Source: Archaeoglobus sulfaticallidus PM70-1 (GTDB taxonomy: Archaea; Halobacteriota; Archaeoglobi; Archaeoglobales; Archaeoglobaceae). From it: 64,000 nucleotides of DNA. Within the stretch, counting starts at the first letter, position 1. Every line of letters begins with the position of its first letter. Position numbers and translations under genes: made by a program. Shown in pieces: positions 63,026 through 64,000 of the stretch. The stretch spans positions 1,160,571-1,224,570 of the forward strand of contig NC_021169.1 of the NCBI RefSeq assembly GCF_000385565.1, in the 5' to 3' direction. The notes below the pieces were generated by a model. That model saw nothing but the letters and a program-made list of their open reading frames with translations, ran no database searches and was not told where the DNA came from.

Positions 63026-64000
63026 AGAAGAGATGCACTGGAACCCATACAAAGAATACTTAACTGGCGTGATAGAACCTGTGAGATGTAAGAAAAAAAA
63101 GGTTCCAGATCCGGATTCCGAAGATATAACACTTTATGGAGAAAATTTTGTTTCTGAAGATGATGTCGGAGAAGAAGTGGCTCCTGTGATTGCACCAACC
63201 GAACTTGATCCCAAAACAAAACCGAAATCATTCGGGATATCTTTTTTGATTCGTGGAAGTAAGCCTGAACTCAGTATCTGTGTGACATGGGGCAGATATA
63301 AAAAAATCCAGCGTGAGGATAGAATTACTTGGAAAAGATTTCCGTACAAAGTGATTGTCAGTTTTCGTCTTGAAAGAGATTTTATGAGTTTTCCAATCTA
63401 CCAAGGAGAAGACGGCAAGATACTCCTTTACGTTCGGAGAGTGCCTCTGGATTATGATCATCAAAACGTGGTGATCACCCTCGTAAACGATCTGGAGCCT
63501 GAAAACTGCTTCGAGGAAAGAATCACGGAAGCGTGTATTTTCCAGCCTTCGATCAGAGTCAAACTTCTCGGTGATGCCAGACTTGCCCAACCCGAGATTG
63601 GGGATGACTTGATGCTTTTCCTTTACAGAAATCGGCCTGTACTTGCACGCGGTTACATGTGTTCGGCAATATGGAAGGATGTCGACTATCAGGAGTATTT
63701 CGAAAAAAAAGTGCTGTGGCCGGATGGAGTTTATTTTGAAGACTGTGCCGAATTCTTTGATTGTGATGTGAGGAGTGACTTTGTACCCCTTTACCCCAGC
63801 TCAGCCCCCAATTTTGAGTGGGACGAGGAGATGAGGAGAGAGTTCGGTGACCCTCCAGAGCTTTTTGCATACAGGTTATCGGAGATGTGGGATGAAGATG
63901 AGATCGAGAGATTTCTGGGTCCAGTTGTTGATGCTTACCGTAGATGGATCCAAAAAAATGAGAGCAGAATCAGTTCTGAACCTCTTCCGGAAAATCTTAA
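62964..64000 (+). CDS. DISARM DrmA-like protein, N-terminal part (runs off the window)
   Basis: From ATG 62964 the frame is open for 345 codons to the edge. The start REVLIEELIKEILGPRNGPE and NPYKEYLTGVIEP match the N-terminus of DrmA-type DISARM helicases (LGP...YLTG). The helicase motifs would lie beyond the window. With the C5 methyltransferase this points to a class-2 DISARM operon. If the rest is absent outside the window, it may be another Lhr-like defence helicase. Confidence 0.65.
   Translation, partial: MREVLIEELIKEILGPRNGPEEEMHWNPYKEYLTGVIEPVRCKKKKVPDPDSEDITLYGENFVSEDDVGEEVAPVIAPTELDPKTKPKSFGISFLIRGSKPELSICVTWGRYKKIQREDRITWKRFPYKVIVSFRLERDFMSFPIYQGEDGKILLYVRRVPLDYDHQNVVITLVNDLEPENCFEERITEACIFQPSIRVKLLGDARLAQPEIGDDLMLFLYRNRPVLARGYMCSAIWKDVDYQEYFEKKVLWPDGVYFEDCAEFFDCDVRSDFVPLYPSSAPNFEWDEEMRREFGDPPELFAYRLSEMWDEDEIERFLGPVVDAYRRWIQKNESRISSEPLPENL

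Overview
The window looks like a chromosome segment of a thermophilic euryarchaeon, most likely of the order Archaeoglobales. It has a cupin-type archaeal glucose-6-phosphate isomerase, archaeoflavoprotein AfpA, an archaeal S16 protease, THEP1 NTPase, archaeal Trm1, and an L11-Spt5-SecE cluster beside a tRNA gene. Promoters are archaeal (A/T-rich TATA boxes, many leaderless starts), ribosome sites are GGTG-type, and GTG/TTG starts are common. The organism is inferred from gene content; no species is claimed.

Layout. 0-4.9 kb: core metabolism and a secreted beta-propeller lipoprotein. 5.1-8.9 kb: AT-rich accessory cassettes (GmrSD-like DUF262/HNH protein, TrmO-like protein, MntA/HepT toxin-antitoxin, membrane protein) separated by related imperfect-palindrome spacers. 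9.2-23.2 kb: core genes (BioY plus ECF transporter, S16 protease, DUF92, Trm1, nicotinate phosphoribosyltransferase, HisF, ferredoxin, L11/Spt5/SecE, tRNA-CAU). 23.6-31.2 kb: transposase remnant, an operon for an inactivated-type PolB2 polymerase, PIN toxin-antitoxin, Orc1/Cdc6, a tyrosine recombinase and a 166-bp tandem repeat array; polB2, orc1 and the integrase each carry one single-base frameshift. 31-49.6 kb: a patchwork of integrated elements with two paralogous Cas4-like nuclease/AbrB modules, an RHH regulator, two strongly strand-asymmetric low-complexity tracts, two integrase remnants around a thermonuclease-lamin-tail lipoprotein, a tnpB/IS605 3' remnant inside a membrane-protein gene, HEPN/MNT, broken VapBC, and two candidate structured RNAs.

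49.7-64 kb is a defence island: a Csa3-like CARF-wHTH regulator followed by RmuC and a beta-CASP nuclease; McrBC; a CARF protein overlapping a PIN nuclease and a HAD phosphatase; a Holliday-resolvase-like nuclease; and at the right edge a C5 methyltransferase, a MIG-type T:G glycosylase and the start of a DISARM DrmA-like gene. Three of these transcription units (49.74, 58.33 and 60.54 kb) share a nearly identical ~40-bp promoter (TTTAAGTATT followed by ATCAATCAACTA right before the start codon). This suggests one CARF-controlled regulon of nucleases that works without any CRISPR array or cas operon visible here, and it is the best candidate for an undescribed system. A second candidate is the duplicated Cas4-like/AbrB module with conserved operator repeats.

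Many frameshifts fall at or next to short homopolymers (8139, 25613, 28128, 29581, 40572, 47691), so part of the apparent decay may be sequencing error; other genes (TPR gene, integrase stubs, VapC, transposase) look truly degraded.
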